Origin: Tilletiopsis washingtonensis
Taxonomy: Eukaryota > Basidiomycota > Exobasidiomycetes > Entylomatales
Direction: 5' to 3'
DNA length: 64,000 nt
NCBI RefSeq assembly: GCF_003144115.1
Contig: NW_020311998.1
Location: forward strand, 694,581 to 758,580
Shown here piece after piece: positions 32,908 through 46,105 of the stretch (positions are counted from its first letter, which is position 1; every line of letters begins with the position of its first letter). The notes under the pieces are model-generated. The model worked only from the letters and a program-made list of their open reading frames with translations. It ran no database searches and was not told the DNA's origin. The translations under genes were made by a program, and so were the position numbers.

Positions 32908-33854
32908 TTACTTCTGTGGCCGGCAGCGTCAGCGATCGGACGGGGGAGAAGAGGAGGACGAGACGCACCTTGTGCTTGGCGAGCTCCTCCTCGAGCTTCT
33001 TGTTCTTCTCCTCGACTGCAGGTAGAAAGCACGGGCGTCAGCACACCCCTCAAGATCTGTGCAAACGAGTGCCGAACACGGCTGGAGCTCAGCGCGCATG
33101 CCTCAACCCCGTGCATGCTTATCCGCGACGAACACGGAAGCACAGCTGAAGCATCGAGTCGATGCCCAGCCGTTCTTCCGTGTTCGTCACGGTCAAGCCT
33201 GCACAGGACTGCTGTCGCGCCCACGACGGCACGCTTCGTGGTCCAGACCTCAGCACGTCACGGACATCCTGTCAGCGCTTGTACGCAAGAAGGAAGCTGT
33301 ACCGCAAACTCGATGGCTGGCTACCAGGCAGCGAGCTCGCGGTGCACCTTCCTTCGCGCCTACAAGCGCTGACAGGATGGCAGTGGCAGGCATGCGCAGC
33401 GAGAATGACTGCAAGGGTCTCGAGTCCGTCGAAGTGGCATCGCAGGCGCACGTGCGGCTGCCGCCTTGCTGGAGCTGCCTTCAGAGTCTTCGCCACGCGG
33501 ACACCGGCCGGCGTGCACGCATACACGAGCATCTCCGCTGCGGCGACCACATGCCTCTCTCTCCTCCAGTTGCAGCACTCGGCGCGCATACACTCACGGG
33601 CCTTAAGCTTGGCCTGCTCCTGCTGGCGGATGTAGCTGAGGCGAAGGTGCTCCTGTCAGCCGCAGCGAGTGAAGTTCGCATTTGGGCGCCACTCACTTGG
33701 CCTCCTCGGCGCCCTCGCGCTTCTGGAAGGCATCGCCCTGGCCGCCCTTGGGCATGGCCTCGCTGAACTCGCTGCCCTTGGCCGGGCCGGACATGGCGCG
33801 TGCGGACGTCGAGAGCTGGCGCGAGGCACGGACGATGGGCAGACGGAAGGCCAT
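32908..33854 (-). CDS. INH1: Mitochondrial ATPase inhibitor (IF1)
   Basis: Four exons, complement(32908..32913, 32969..33015, 33598..33635, 33697..33854), 82 aa. IF1 blocks F1-ATPase hydrolysis when the membrane potential falls. The mature part carries the family core: GDAFQKREGAEEANYIRQQE, then QAKLKA, and a C-terminal coiled coil LEEKNKKLEEELAKHKK. A presequence (MAFRLPIVRASRQLSTSARA) precedes it. The second acceptor was chosen at CCTCAG-CTACATC because only this one gives NYIRQQE in frame; an upstream ACAG would shift it. The last exon encodes only Lys plus the stop (6 nt). The 582-nt second intron (33016-33597) is ten times the usual size here and contains two long palindromes. Confidence 0.85.
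33127..33188. repeat. Near-perfect 62-bp palindrome in INH1 intron 2
   Basis: Arms of about 30 bp begin GACGAACACGGAAG and end with its complement, CTTCCGTGTTCGTC. The centre is GCATCGA-G-TCGATGC. Only a few mismatches separate the arms. It could form a long hairpin in single-stranded DNA or pre-mRNA. It may be a foldback-type MITE remnant or a hairpin RNA precursor; the sequence alone does not decide. Confidence 0.8.
33266..33378. repeat. 113-bp imperfect palindrome in INH1 intron 2
   Basis: Both arms start ATCCTGTCAGCGCTTGTA (right arm read on the minus strand). They continue with GAAGGAAG, ACCGC and CTCG matches out to the centre near 33322, about 56 bp per arm with roughly ten mismatches. 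It lies 78 bp from the 62-bp palindrome, in the same intron. No flanking target duplication is obvious. Confidence 0.75.
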
Positions 33855-35887
<2,033 letters not shown>

Positions 35888-37055
35888 ATGCGGCGCGATG
35901 TGCAAGCGTGCGCATGCAATGCCTGTGGGACGGCATGCGCAGCGGGGCCTGCTTCGGGCAGCAGGAGAACGAGCGCAGGCGGAGGGGCGAGCGAGCGGTA
36001 TATCCTGATGGCGGGAGGGAAGAGAGTGGAAGAGGCGAGGGGATGCGATCCTCTCCGACGTAGTGCGCAGTATGATGTTTCTTCTCTCTCTCAGACGTGG
36101 ACCTACGCGACTTCGCAACGATATCATTGGTCGGCTTGGAGCTGAGGGGCGCACGGCACGCGTGAAGACCGAGTCGGTCGATCCGGCAATAGAGGGCGGA
36201 GACGTCGGCGTCACCTGGCGACCGAGCGAGCGAGAATGCACCATCTCGCGAGAGGGCAACAGGCGTCAAGAAGCTGCAGGCTACCTCCTCTGCGCGTGAT
36301 ACGTTCCAGCGGGTCAAGAAGCGCGCCGAGGCGGCGCCGTCCACGTCGTCCTTCTCGTCCGCTCGCTTCTCTCGTCTGCAAGTTTTCGGCGTGGCGCATG
36401 GGCGCCTACAGCCCTCAAGAGGGCGAAGGTGGCAGAGCTTGGCACCAAGCAGCGTCGCTCCCGAGCTGGTCTCCCTTTCCGGTAGCAAGGTCTCCAGCTC
36501 TACTCAGACGTCGGCTCCAGTCTCTTCTGCGCCGTCTCTCGCTTCTTTGTGGCGCTCCTCACCCGGTCTCGCTCTCAAACTCGCGCTTCGTGTCCGCCTG
36601 CTGCGCTCGCGGGCTCGTCTCGTCCCCCGATTGCGATCGCAGCCCATTCAGCCCCTCCCATCTTCCCTCGCCACCCTCCATTTCCCCATCCCCGCTCCTT
36701 CCCCTCACCTTGCTGCTCTGGCTCTCCAAGTCTTCCCACTCGCACACCTCCTCTGCTCTCTCTCCTCGCGCCTCGCGCTTCGCCATTGTCGCCCGCTGCC
36801 TCATCCTTCCTCCTCTCCTCTCGCTCGTTCCTCGAATGCTGCGCTCGTAACGATGACATGACTCTCTCTTGGTGATCGGCTGCTCACGCAGGGCGGCCGC
36901 CGTCGGGAAGTGCAGCAAGGCGAGGCAGGTCAACGGAGGTCACGGCAGTTTAGTGTCATTAGCGCGTCAGTGATCGTGCGTTGGAGATAACGATACAGAA
37001 CGAAGCGGAGGATCTGAGGTGACGCGAACGGCAGCAGCATGGCACGTGGGATCGA
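35888..37055. other. Convergent intergenic region after CDC42
   Basis: About 1.17 kb between two convergent genes. A frame open on the plus strand from about 36194 to 36861 lacks any ATG start, and the minus-strand frames show no domain. I see no gene here. The CT-rich block at 36500-36840 is unexplained. Confidence 0.35.
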
Positions 37056-38400
37056 TCAAGCATGCCCTTGCCCAGCAGCATGCGCCTTGAGTCGAGCAAA
37101 GTGCTCCTTCTCCCGACGCAAGCCTCGCCGGAGCGAGAGATACGAAGCGAGGGCAATGAGGGCCGACCAGAGCAGGGCAATGCCCACCGAGACGCCGTAT
37201 GAGATGTCCCGATTCGAGCTCGACGCAATGAGGATGCCGATCCAGAGCTGCGAGACGAGAGAGGCGTCAGCGTGCAGGCGCTGAGCTGCTCAGTATGTGT
37301 GCACGCACGGGGAAGAGCAAGCCCCAGGCAGTGAAGATGGCCGTCTGTTCCGTGCAGAGTCGTCGAAACGGTTGGCTTGCTTCATAGCGCCGCGCAATGG
37401 CTTGACGAAACGGCAGGCCGCCGCCGCCATCGACAGCCGTGACGTCCTCGACGATGAGATAGACTGCAGGCCTGAATGCCTCGCCGGGCTGCAAGCTCGA
37501 GAGGAGAGGCCACCTCGGCGCCGGCACGTGAAAGTAGGTTAGGACGATGGTGACGAAGAAGAGCCCGCCGATGGTGGCGAAGATGATGGGCAGAGAGAGG
37601 ATCCTGACAGACTCGTCAGCATGGCCTGCAAGCTCGCCTGGCGCGCTGGAGCAGCGACTCACATGAGATTGTAGTCTCCTTGCTCTCCATTGATCGACGA
37701 CGCGACGGTCAGCAGCACCACGCCCTCAAGGATGCCGAAGAGCAGCAGCCACTGAAACGTGTCGAAGTGTGCAAAGACGGCCCAGACGTGTTGATACCAG
37801 CGCTTGTGAGCGCAGGTCAGAGGCCGCGCCGAGCGCTCGTAGTTGCGCCGACAGAGGACGTAGATGCGATGGGGAAAGGAGAGCAGTTCCGTCAGCTGCA
37901 AGGCGACATTGTCAGCTCTGCGAACACATGAGCGAGCGCGCGTGCCGGGCACGCACGCCAATGCAGAGTGTGATCCACGTGTACGTCTGCGCTGGCGTGT
38001 CGTCGGAGAGATGAGTGGAGACGTAGTACGCTAGCGTAGGAGGGATCGAGTTGACGAGTGCGATGATGGCGAGATGCTTTGCGAGCGAAGGCATGCGACG
38101 CCGGAACTCGTAGTTGAGCACGGGGGGAGAGTAGAGATCTAGCGGCTCGTCGGTCGCAGACGCAGAAGGGTCGAGGGCTGAAGATGCACTTGGCTGGGAC
38201 GGAGCTGCGGCGCCAGCTGCACTGCTTTCGGCAGAGGCAGCGCTGTCTGAGCGGAGCATGCCGTCGCCTTCGAGATGAGTCTGCGCCTGTGCATCGCTGA
38301 CGGAGCTGCCGGCGCTCCTCAGGCCCGCGAGGTGTTGCGCATGCGAGGCGTCGGCTGAGGACTCGCGCCGCAGCAGGGCGCGACTCGAGGAGGACGCCAT
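37056..38400 (-). CDS. Multi-pass membrane protein of unknown function
   Basis: Four exons, complement(37056..37247, 37309..37603, 37663..37895, 37957..38400), 387 aa. The first 110 residues are Ser/Ala-rich and probably cytosolic. About six hydrophobic segments follow, for example LAIIALVNSIPPTLAYYV, FQWLLLFGILEGVVLLTVA, LPIIFATIGGLFFVTIVLTY and VGIALLWSALIALASYL. Two conserved-looking loops lie between them, LLSFPHRIYVLCRRNYERS and HKRWYQHVWAVFAHFDT. The tail is basic (LRRGLRREKEHFARLK). Phases 0, 2 and 0 all restore a continuous frame, which supports the model. No family recognised. Confidence 0.75.
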
Positions 38401-39662
38401 CAGAGCGTCGAGGCTGGCTGCCGCGCGAGCAGCGCAAGAGGTGCGCGGAGAGAAGGCGAAGCTCGCAGTGTTGTTGCAACGTCACGCGACGCCTCCAGCT
38501 CACGTCGAGGGCCAAGGCGAGGCACGCAGCTCGTCGACGTGCTGCACGCTCTCGCGACGGTGCGATGGTTGTGTGAGCGCTTGCGCGAGGCAGCCTCGCT
38601 GCTATTTGTGCGCTGCCCTTGCTGCTGCGGAGGATGTGGTGAAGAGAGCGGCCCGGCGCGCGACTCGCGGCTCACGCAGCCGAGACGCGCACGAACGGCA
38701 CGGCCCGCCGCGCGCCAGCACCCTGACGCCGCGTCGTGCGGCGCCCCAAAGCCCACACACCTCACGCAGCAGCAGCAGGCAAACGGCTGGTACGGTCCGG
38801 CCTGCACTCTTCAGGGCAACGGAGACGCATGCCGCACGCTTACGGCCGTCTCGGATCGTACCTGGAGAGGTGCGCCTCGGCGAGTCCGAGCCTGAGCGGA
38901 TGCTGGCCGGCGCGAAGGGCGGTGCTGCCCCTCAGTCTGGAGTGGGAGCAGCTCCGCCGGAGCAGCACCTGCCCGCGGCTTGTCTGAGGAGCACCGCGAG
39001 AGCGAGAGCATTCGGAAGCAGAGTCTCGATAGCATTGCGAGCATTAAGAAGCCCGTTGATGAAGCACGAGCATGTGAGAGAGAGAGAGAGAGCAGCGGCA
39101 CGTCGGCGAGCTCAAGGATGCAACGTTGCGCGCTCTCGCTGCGTCGGGCTCGTGGCTTCGGACATTTTGCAGCTGCGATGGCCTTCGCTCGGGAGCAAGA
39201 ATCCCGAGGCTGGGCTGTCGGACATGTCCCTTCCTTTCAGCGTGTCCTGCTGCTGCTGCGTCGTCCTCGCTCGCCCCTCGACCTCGCGCGCCCCTGGACG
39301 GCCAGCCCCACAGCGCCCCCTCGATGTACCGAGCGCGCCTCATCCCTCTCGGCGCCGGCGCGGCTGGTTATCGCCGGCGCCGAGACGCGTTGACAGGCGG
39401 CGTGCCGCATCGTGCAGCTGCAGGGTGCCAGATCGCGCCATGGCGCGCGCGCACGGGCGCTGCGCCGTGGTTTCAGCAGGGGCTGTGGCCCCGCACCGCG
39501 CAGCAGCAGCACAGGCGTCATCAAGGGGCGCGAGAGAGGGCACGCCGCTCCACGCCTCTCACCTCCATCTCCCGGCAGCGTCGCAGCACCTGCCTCTACA
39601 CTCTCACTCTCTCTCGTCTCGGCCCGCTGCTCGGCCGAGCCCACGTCGGCGCGTCTCACGCC
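38401..39662. promoter_or_regulatory. Divergent intergenic region
   Basis: About 1.26 kb between divergent genes. It contains a GAGAGAGAGAGAGAG run near 39076. Long ORFs here are low-complexity Arg/Ala and lack conserved motifs. It presumably holds both promoters. Confidence 0.35.
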
Positions 39663-42121
39663 ATGCCGTCGCTCTACGACCTCGACGAGTGGCTCGCGGC
39701 CACGCTGCCGCCTAATCTCGTGAGTGCCGCGGCGGCGCTTGGGGGGCACGCACGCACACGTCGTGGGCGAGAGCGCGAGAGAGCAGCGCTGCGCTGGCTC
39801 TGCCACGCCAGAGTCATTCCTTCGGCGCCGGCAGCGGAGCCGTGAGCGCATCTCCGGGCGCGCAGCCAGCTCGCACACGGCACAGCTCGTGCACTGTGCC
39901 CTACCGCGGCGAGGCGCGTGTATGCGCTTGATCTGCACACGACACTGACGCTGTCGCACCCATCTCAGCACGCGCTCCCCGGCAAGATCCACGACTCCAT
40001 CAGCGAGTACACGTCGCTCGTCTACCACTCCATCTCGCAGTTCGACCCGCCGAAGCTGCCTGACCTCGTGCACTCGCTGCCTGCCGCGTTGCAGCCGGCC
40101 CCGCCGCCGCCTCCGCCGCCGCCCAGCACGCTGCAGCGTCTCGGCGACATGGCGCAGCAGCACCGCAGCGCCATCTTGTGGGTCAGTGCAGCAGGTGCAG
40201 GCTCGGCCGTCGTGGCGACCTATGCGCTGCAGCGCCGCCAGGTTGTGCTGCGTGAGCCGGAGCTGCGAGGCGGACGGCGCGCAGAGGCAGTCGGTGAGTC
40301 TCGCTCGACGCTGTCTTGCCTCTCTCCCGTACACAAGCTCATTCCGTGCTAGTCATTCTTGGTGGCGACACGCCGCTCGGCGCCCAGCTTAGCGCCTCGC
40401 TCGCCGCCGCCGGCTTCATCGTGCTGGCCACTGTCGAGTCCGCGGTTGCACAGGCGACATTCTCTCGCCAGGTGCGCCCTTCATCGCAGGGCTACGTCAA
40501 GGCCGTCGTTCTCGACCCCTCGCACTCCGATCCGCAGGGCAGCATCCGCGCGCTCGTCTCTGCGCTGGCCAGCGCCACCGAGCTGCGCTGGCCGCTGACG
40601 AGCGCCGGCGATCCGTACGCCAAGACGGGCGAGCATGTGCGCCTCGCGGGCGTCATCAATGCGCTCAGCTGGGTGGGCGAGACGAACGCCGACGCCCTCT
40701 CCGAGTCCGCCAGTGCCCACCTGGAGCGCCATGTTGCTCTGCCGCTCGACGCGCTCACGGCACTGCTGCCCATGCTGCGCACGCCCGGCGATGCCCGTGC
40801 GGCCAGCCAGCCCGTGACGCTCATCTCACTGGTGGCGCCCGCCCCTGCGGCACCAGGACCAGCAGCTATGGTGCGCGCCGCCGTGCTCGAGGGCATGCGA
40901 GCGCTTGCCGGCGCCACTGCTTCGCGCAAGGGCGCGCGTCTGGCCCGCTTCGCGACGCTTCAGGTCGCGCCCGTGTCGTCAGAGCTGGTGTCGCAGCCTC
41001 GCACGCCGCAGCCTCGACGCACGACCATCAACGCGCGCGGCGAGCCGCTGCCGTCTCGGCACTCGAGCGCAGCGACGCCCTCTGCTGCCGACGACGAGGC
41101 TTCACGCCTGGCAGCCCACTGCTCACGTCTCATGCTCTCGCCGGCCTCTGCGCGCATCGCAGCATTCTCCGTGGTGCGCTCCTCGCGCGGTTTCATGCTG
41201 CACCGCGCTTTCTGGGAGCAGACGGTCCAGCTGCGCAGCATGTCGCTGCTCGACGTGCTGCGTCAGTCGCCCAGCTTCCTGCTGGGCACGTCTCGCTCCT
41301 TTGCTGCGCGCATCTATAGCTCGACGTATAGTCTCGGCGAGCGCATCGGTCTCCTCTCCTCTCGCCGCGTCGGCGGACCTGGTGCACCTGCTACGCGCAG
41401 ACCGGCCTTTGGACCGGGACCGGGCCCCGTCAGCAACTCGCACAGTCGTACATCGATCGGGCGCAACCTCGCGACGAATGCGAGCTCGAGCACCATGGCC
41501 ACCCGTCGTCCCTCCTCTTCCAGCGGCACGCGTCGTGCCGCGCGTCCGCGCTCGGCACACAGTGCCACGAGCAGCGGCGAGGAGCAAGACGCCTCGGGCT
41601 CCTCTGCCGGCGGTGCCGCTGGGCTGGAGAGCTCCGGCCTGCTGAGCTCCGTGCCTTCGAGCGCGTTCGGCGATGGCGATGCCTCGAGTCCGCCGCTGAG
41701 CTCGCGCGGCATGAGCAGTCCTCCGTGGGGCGCCACTGCGACGCCTCCAATGCGCGCCTCGGACGAGACAATCCACGCTTCGGACTACTCGTACGAGGAA
41801 GGCTCGACGCCCGGTGCTAGTCGCGTCGTCTCCGGCTCCGGACCAGGCGCAAGCTTCGGCTTCGATGCACAGTCCTCAGCGTCGTCTCCGTCGATGGAGC
41901 ACGTCGAAGGCACACGCTCCGAGCACAGCGCCGAGGGCCCATGGATGGGGCCGCCGTCGCGCGAGGCAGCTTCGCCGCGCGTCGCAGCCGTGCGTACGCC
42001 GGCCGCTGACGGCGGCGCTGCAAGAGGCTTCGACAGCCCGCTCGGACAGAGCTGGGTCAAGCTCGGCGAGAGCCAGAGCGGTGCTGCGCCGCAGTCGCCG
42101 TCGGCTTCGCGCGCCGAGTAG
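39663..42121 (+). CDS. DUF1776-like, SDR-related fungal protein
   Basis: Three exons, 39663-39719, 39969-40293, 40353-42121; 716 aa. Layout: a short N-terminal segment (MPSLYDLDEWLAATLPPNL), a helical stretch ISEYTSLVYHSISQFD, a poly-Pro run, one membrane span (ILWVSAAGAGSAVVATYAL), then a Rossmann-like domain opening VVILGGDTPLGAQLSASLAA and GFIVLATVES. It includes VKAVVLDPSHSD, AGVINALSWVGE, a Leu-rich segment with HVALPLDALTALLPML and VTLISLVAP. This order (membrane span, then SDR-like fold without a clear YxxxK) matches the fungal DUF1776 family as I know it. The last 270 residues are Ser/Ala/Gly-rich and probably disordered, which is longer than usual. Exact function unknown. Confidence 0.68.
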
Positions 42122-42587
42122 CTCGGTACATGCTACGTGCGCAGTGCCCGGCTATGCTGCATCGCATGAGCCTCGCTCATCCTATCCGTCCGACCCTCGT
42201 CTGCTTCAGGTCGTTCCGTCTCTCTCCGTCGTCTCCATGTGCTTCTTCCGCTGTAACCCGTCCGTGACCGTACATGCTGCCCTCCGTTCCGCGCCGCTCC
42301 TCGCTCCTCCATATCCTGTATTCCCATCGCCCACGCCCGTTTCAAGCTATCCCCGTTCACCGATGTGCAGACAAGGCACGGTGTGCAAAGACGCTCGCAT
42401 TGCTGGAGCTCACGGCGGGGGCAGGCGTGTGTGTGGAGTGAGAGATGCAGATACACGACGAGCAGACCTGGTGATGTGATGATATGAGGGAGCAGTCCGA
42501 TGCGAGTCAACAAAAAAAGAGGGAGCTGAGGCATAAGAATCCGCGCCTGGTCCGTCTGAGCGCGCGAGCACGGCAGGACCGAGGTAT
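42122..42587. other. Convergent intergenic region
   Basis: 466 bp holding the 3' ends of the DUF1776-like and aspartic protease genes. It includes an A-run (CAACAAAAAAAGAGG near 42508) on the plus strand. No gene seen. Confidence 0.35.
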
Positions 42588-44529
42588 CTAGAGGAGCACG
42601 GCGAGGGCGCCGAGGAAGAGAGACGAGGCAACGAGGCCCAGCGACGAGAGCGTGGCGCCTGCGGAGCGCGCACCGGCATTGCGGCCACTACCGCTGCCGC
42701 TGCTCGAGCTGCCGCTCTGCGAGGGCCCGGCCATGAGCGAGGCCGTCTGGGTGACGATCGTCGTGCCGGGCGTGGGTGCCGGCAGGCCCGAGCCGCCAAC
42801 GTTGCCCGAGGCCGTGTTGTCGGCGCTGTTGCTCGGCAGAATGGCCGGCGCCACCGAGGACGACGAGGCGCCCGACGACGCCGGCGCCGCCGTGGCGGTG
42901 GCCTGCCGGATGGCGCCCGTCGTCGTGGCCAGCGTCTGTGCCGTGTTGCCGCGCAGCGACGCGAAGCCGACGCGTGCCGGGTTCGAGTCGTAGATGCTAA
43001 AGACGTTCTTGAGGAACGCATCGCCGACGATCCAGTCGGGCGCGCCCTGGCCAATGTCGGTGCCGAAGAACGCGCCGAGACAGTAGTTGGTGTTGCCCTG
43101 GCGGCCGTAGAGGCCGTAGTTGAAGTCGGCCGAGTTGATGGACCAGGCCTTGCCCGAGAACGTCAGGCTCACCTGCACCGTGGTGCTGCAGGGGAAGGCG
43201 TAGTAGATGCTCGAGTCGTCGCCGCCCATGGGCGCCGTGACGGAGCCGGGAATCTGCTCGTAGATGGAGCGCACGACGCTCGGCGGGCCGGCCACGAGCG
43301 TGGTGCCCGTGTCGATGGCGGCGACGTTCTCGCTGGAGCTCAGCGACGTGGTGCGGCCATTGACGTTGAGCGAGTCCATGGGAATGGTCCAGTAGGCGCG
43401 CGACGTGAGCGACGTGTACGTGATGTCGCCCTCGTACTGGTTCGAGTCGAGCTCGCCGAGCGTGAAGACACCGCCGGGCTGCAGCTGGTCGGCCAGCGTC
43501 TGAGCATTGAGCACCGTGGGGTTCTGGTTGTTGCGCGCCAGCTGGAAGGTGAACAGCGGCTGCTGCAGCTGGTTGCTCTGTGCCAGCACCTGCCAGAAGG
43601 GCGTGGCGCCCGAGCTGGCCAGCTGCTGAAAGCCCATGCCCATCAGCGCCGACGCCGGCGCCCGCAGCGTGCCCTGTGCCAGCTCGTCGATGATGGCAAA
43701 CGTCTGGCTCTGCACCGTGTAGCCCGCCAGCGACACTGTGTCGGCGGCCAGCGTGCCGCGCACGGCGCCGATGCCGTACTGGATCTGGAAGGCCGTGCTG
43801 CTGCCGCGGTACGACGAGCTCGACGGCGGGTTGAAGAGGGCAGAGCCCGAGCACTGCGAGCTCGTGCACGACGTGTCGACGACCCAGAGGTCCGACGAGC
43901 CCGTGTCGAGGATGGTCACGAAGTTCTGTGCCGGCGTGCCGATCGAGATCTGCGCGTAGTACGAGCTGCGAGCGGATGCGTGAGCGGTTGTGTGTGACGC
44001 GCAACAGGTCGTGATCTACGCTCGTGCTCAACACCTAGGGCAAGTCCTCGCCGCAATTGTCGCACCGGCGTCACGGAACAACGTGCGACAGGTTTGGACA
44101 GACCGTGCATCGCACCGGCAGGCAACGCCGCGCATTCTCCCGCCGCAGTTCTCGCCGCGCCACTCACACGTCCGTGTCAAAGCTCGTCAGGCCGACGCTC
44201 TGGCGGCGCTGCCAGCGGCGCTGCTTCTCCTCGCGCGTAGCATTGCCCCACTTGGAGTGGATGAGCTCTGCCTGGCCGAGCGCAAAGCGGCGCGTGTCGT
44301 CCGGGTTGTTTAGGTCGCGGCGCGAGTGTGTGTACAGCGGCAGCTTGACGCTGCCGGCAGCATCGCGGCGGCCCACAGGGCCCGCCTGCGCGTGCGAGTG
44401 CAGCTTCTCCCACGACGCGAACTTGGACGGCGCAGAGAAGTCGAGCGGCGCATCGCCGGCGCTGGGCACGACGATGGCGGAGACGCCGCCAAGGCTGGCG
44501 GCCGCGGCGAGCAGCAGAGCGGCCTTCAT
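42588..44529 (-). CDS. Secreted pepsin-type aspartic protease, probably GPI-anchored
   Basis: Two exons, complement(42588..43965, 44168..44529), 579 aa. MEROPS A1-type fold. Signal peptide MKAALLLAAAASLGGVSA, a pro-region with Arg-rich stretches (QRRWQRRQSVG), then YYAQISIGTPAQNF and the first catalytic motif ILDTGSSDLWVVDTS. The second is AAIDTGTTLVAGP. The flap Tyr region (FQIQYGIGAVRG) and the C-terminal WIVGDAFLKNVFSIYD are present. After the fold come about 120 Ser/Ala/Thr/Gly-rich residues and a hydrophobic end (LGLVASSLFLGALAVLL), the pattern of GPI-anchored yapsin-like proteases. Splicing in phase 2 joins DTDV-SYYAQ. The intron is 202 nt, longer than most here. Confidence 0.9.
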
Positions 44530-46105
44530 GAAGGCGCTGCGAAGGAAGAGAAGGGTGCGGTTCAGAGAGTGTGAGGAGCCCTGGAGGTGGTCTTGAGGGA
44601 GAGCGCGGGCGGAGGTGGTGGCGAGAGACGGAGGAGGGCGTGGTGCGGTCGGGATGGCGAAGGAGCGGAAGGTTGAAGCGCCGTCGATCAGCAAGCAAGA
44701 GGCTGGGGCGGGTGGAGCAGCCGCAGCGCTGAGCAAAGCGGCACGCACGGCAGCAGCGCCGGCGGGCGCGGGGAACGCGCACCGATGACGGCAAGGCGCT
44801 GCAGCAGGGGCGCACGTTGCGCGTTCGCAGCGAGGCATCTCGGCAGCGCACGCGCCCGCATCGCAGAGCCAAGCCCTGCCGAGAGGCCGGCACCGCGGCA
44901 CGGCTTTGGCCCTCCTCCGTGCCGCCGCGGGTGCCCGATCAGCCTCAGCGATGCACTCGCCATTCGATTGGCAATCGTGCGTGCTCGTCGCACTTTGGGT
45001 GTGGTCGACGATGAAGGCATGCTCGCTCGCGCGCAACTCAAGCGGCCCGACCGCTGCCGTTGCGCGGCGCCGCGATCGCGCCTCGAGCTTCTGCAGGCTG
45101 CGCTGTTGCGGCAGCGTCCAGCATCCCTACGCGGCGGCTGCGGGGCCGGAGAGCGTGTGGCGGTGCTCTGCCAACCCGCCGCCGCCGGCCGCGGCACGCA
45201 GCACCGAGCATCCAAGCCACAGAGGCAGCACTCTCCCTCTCCTCGTCTGTTCCCGCGGCAGGATTGCCTGTCACACACTCATTGGCCGGATTGGCCGGGC
45301 CGGAACAGAGTGCTCAGGGCCCTCAGGGTGCGAATGGGGCCACTTTGCGCCGCGTCCGTCGCGTGACGCTCGCGGAACTGCCAGGGGCTTGGCTCTCAGG
45401 GCCTCTGCCGAACTCTCGCCACCCTCTCTGCGTCCGCGCAACCCCAACTGCGACTGCCGACAGGGAAGAGGCTCCAGCGCCATCTCAGCCGCTTCTCGCA
45501 AGGGTCTAGCCCCGCAATGAGACGGTGGGCCTTGGCGGGTTGCCTCGGCCCCCCTGCTGCGCGCAGGAAGTCTGCCAAGGCCTCCTAACGCCGCTGCGCC
45601 CGAGCACGCTGCCGAAGGCCACTCCTTGCGCAGGCGGACGAAGAGGGCCATGCAGCGCAGAGGCGCTGACTTCGCAGATCTGCCAGACAGCGCACACCTT
45701 GGATGAGCATCACGTGCGGCGAGGCGGCTAGACGACGATCTGGGCAGTCTCGCCCGTCGCTGGTGAGCCTCACGGTCGGACGAAGCAGAGGCAGGAGCAC
45801 TCGCACACGGCGACAAGCCAGGTCAATAAGGAGTTGCAGAGCACGAGAAGGAAGAGAGCGGACGACGTGAAAGGGATAGAGAGAGCATACAGAGGCGCAG
45901 CAGCAGCAGGTGGCCGGCGCGGTGAAAGAAGGAGCAAAGAGAGAGGCTGCAACTGGTATAGGGGCAAGTATGGAGAGAGGGAGAGGCGAGCAGTCACGAC
46001 TGCTCGCAGCAGCGCAGCGCACCGTGCAGCACGGACGCAGAGGGCGCCGCACGCTGCGGAGAGAAGATGTGCACGGTCGCAGCCGACCAACGGGCGACGG
46101 GCCGA
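44530..46105. other. Intergenic region, about 1.6 kb
   Basis: It lies between the start of the aspartic protease gene and the stop of the next minus-strand gene. ORFs on both strands are Arg/Ala/Ser/Pro-rich and show no domain. A short direct repeat (TTGGCCGGATTGGCCGG, near 45280) is present. Nothing else recognised. Confidence 0.35.

Noticed and set aside
33598-33660. Earlier acceptor (GACAG before GAGCACC) for INH1 exon 2
   Set aside because: It gives the wrong phase with the GTGAGT donor; the CCTCAG acceptor gives the conserved YIRQQE in frame.
36194-36861. Plus-strand open frame with a few gene-like stretches (VKKRAEAAPSTSS)
   Set aside because: No ATG start in frame, Ser/Pro/Leu/Arg composition typical of GC-rich non-coding DNA, and no splice pattern that supplies a start.
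44785-45816. ORFs of up to 200 aa between the aspartic protease and the small secreted protein
   Set aside because: Arg/Ala/Ser-rich in every frame, no conserved motif, and no coherent exon model.
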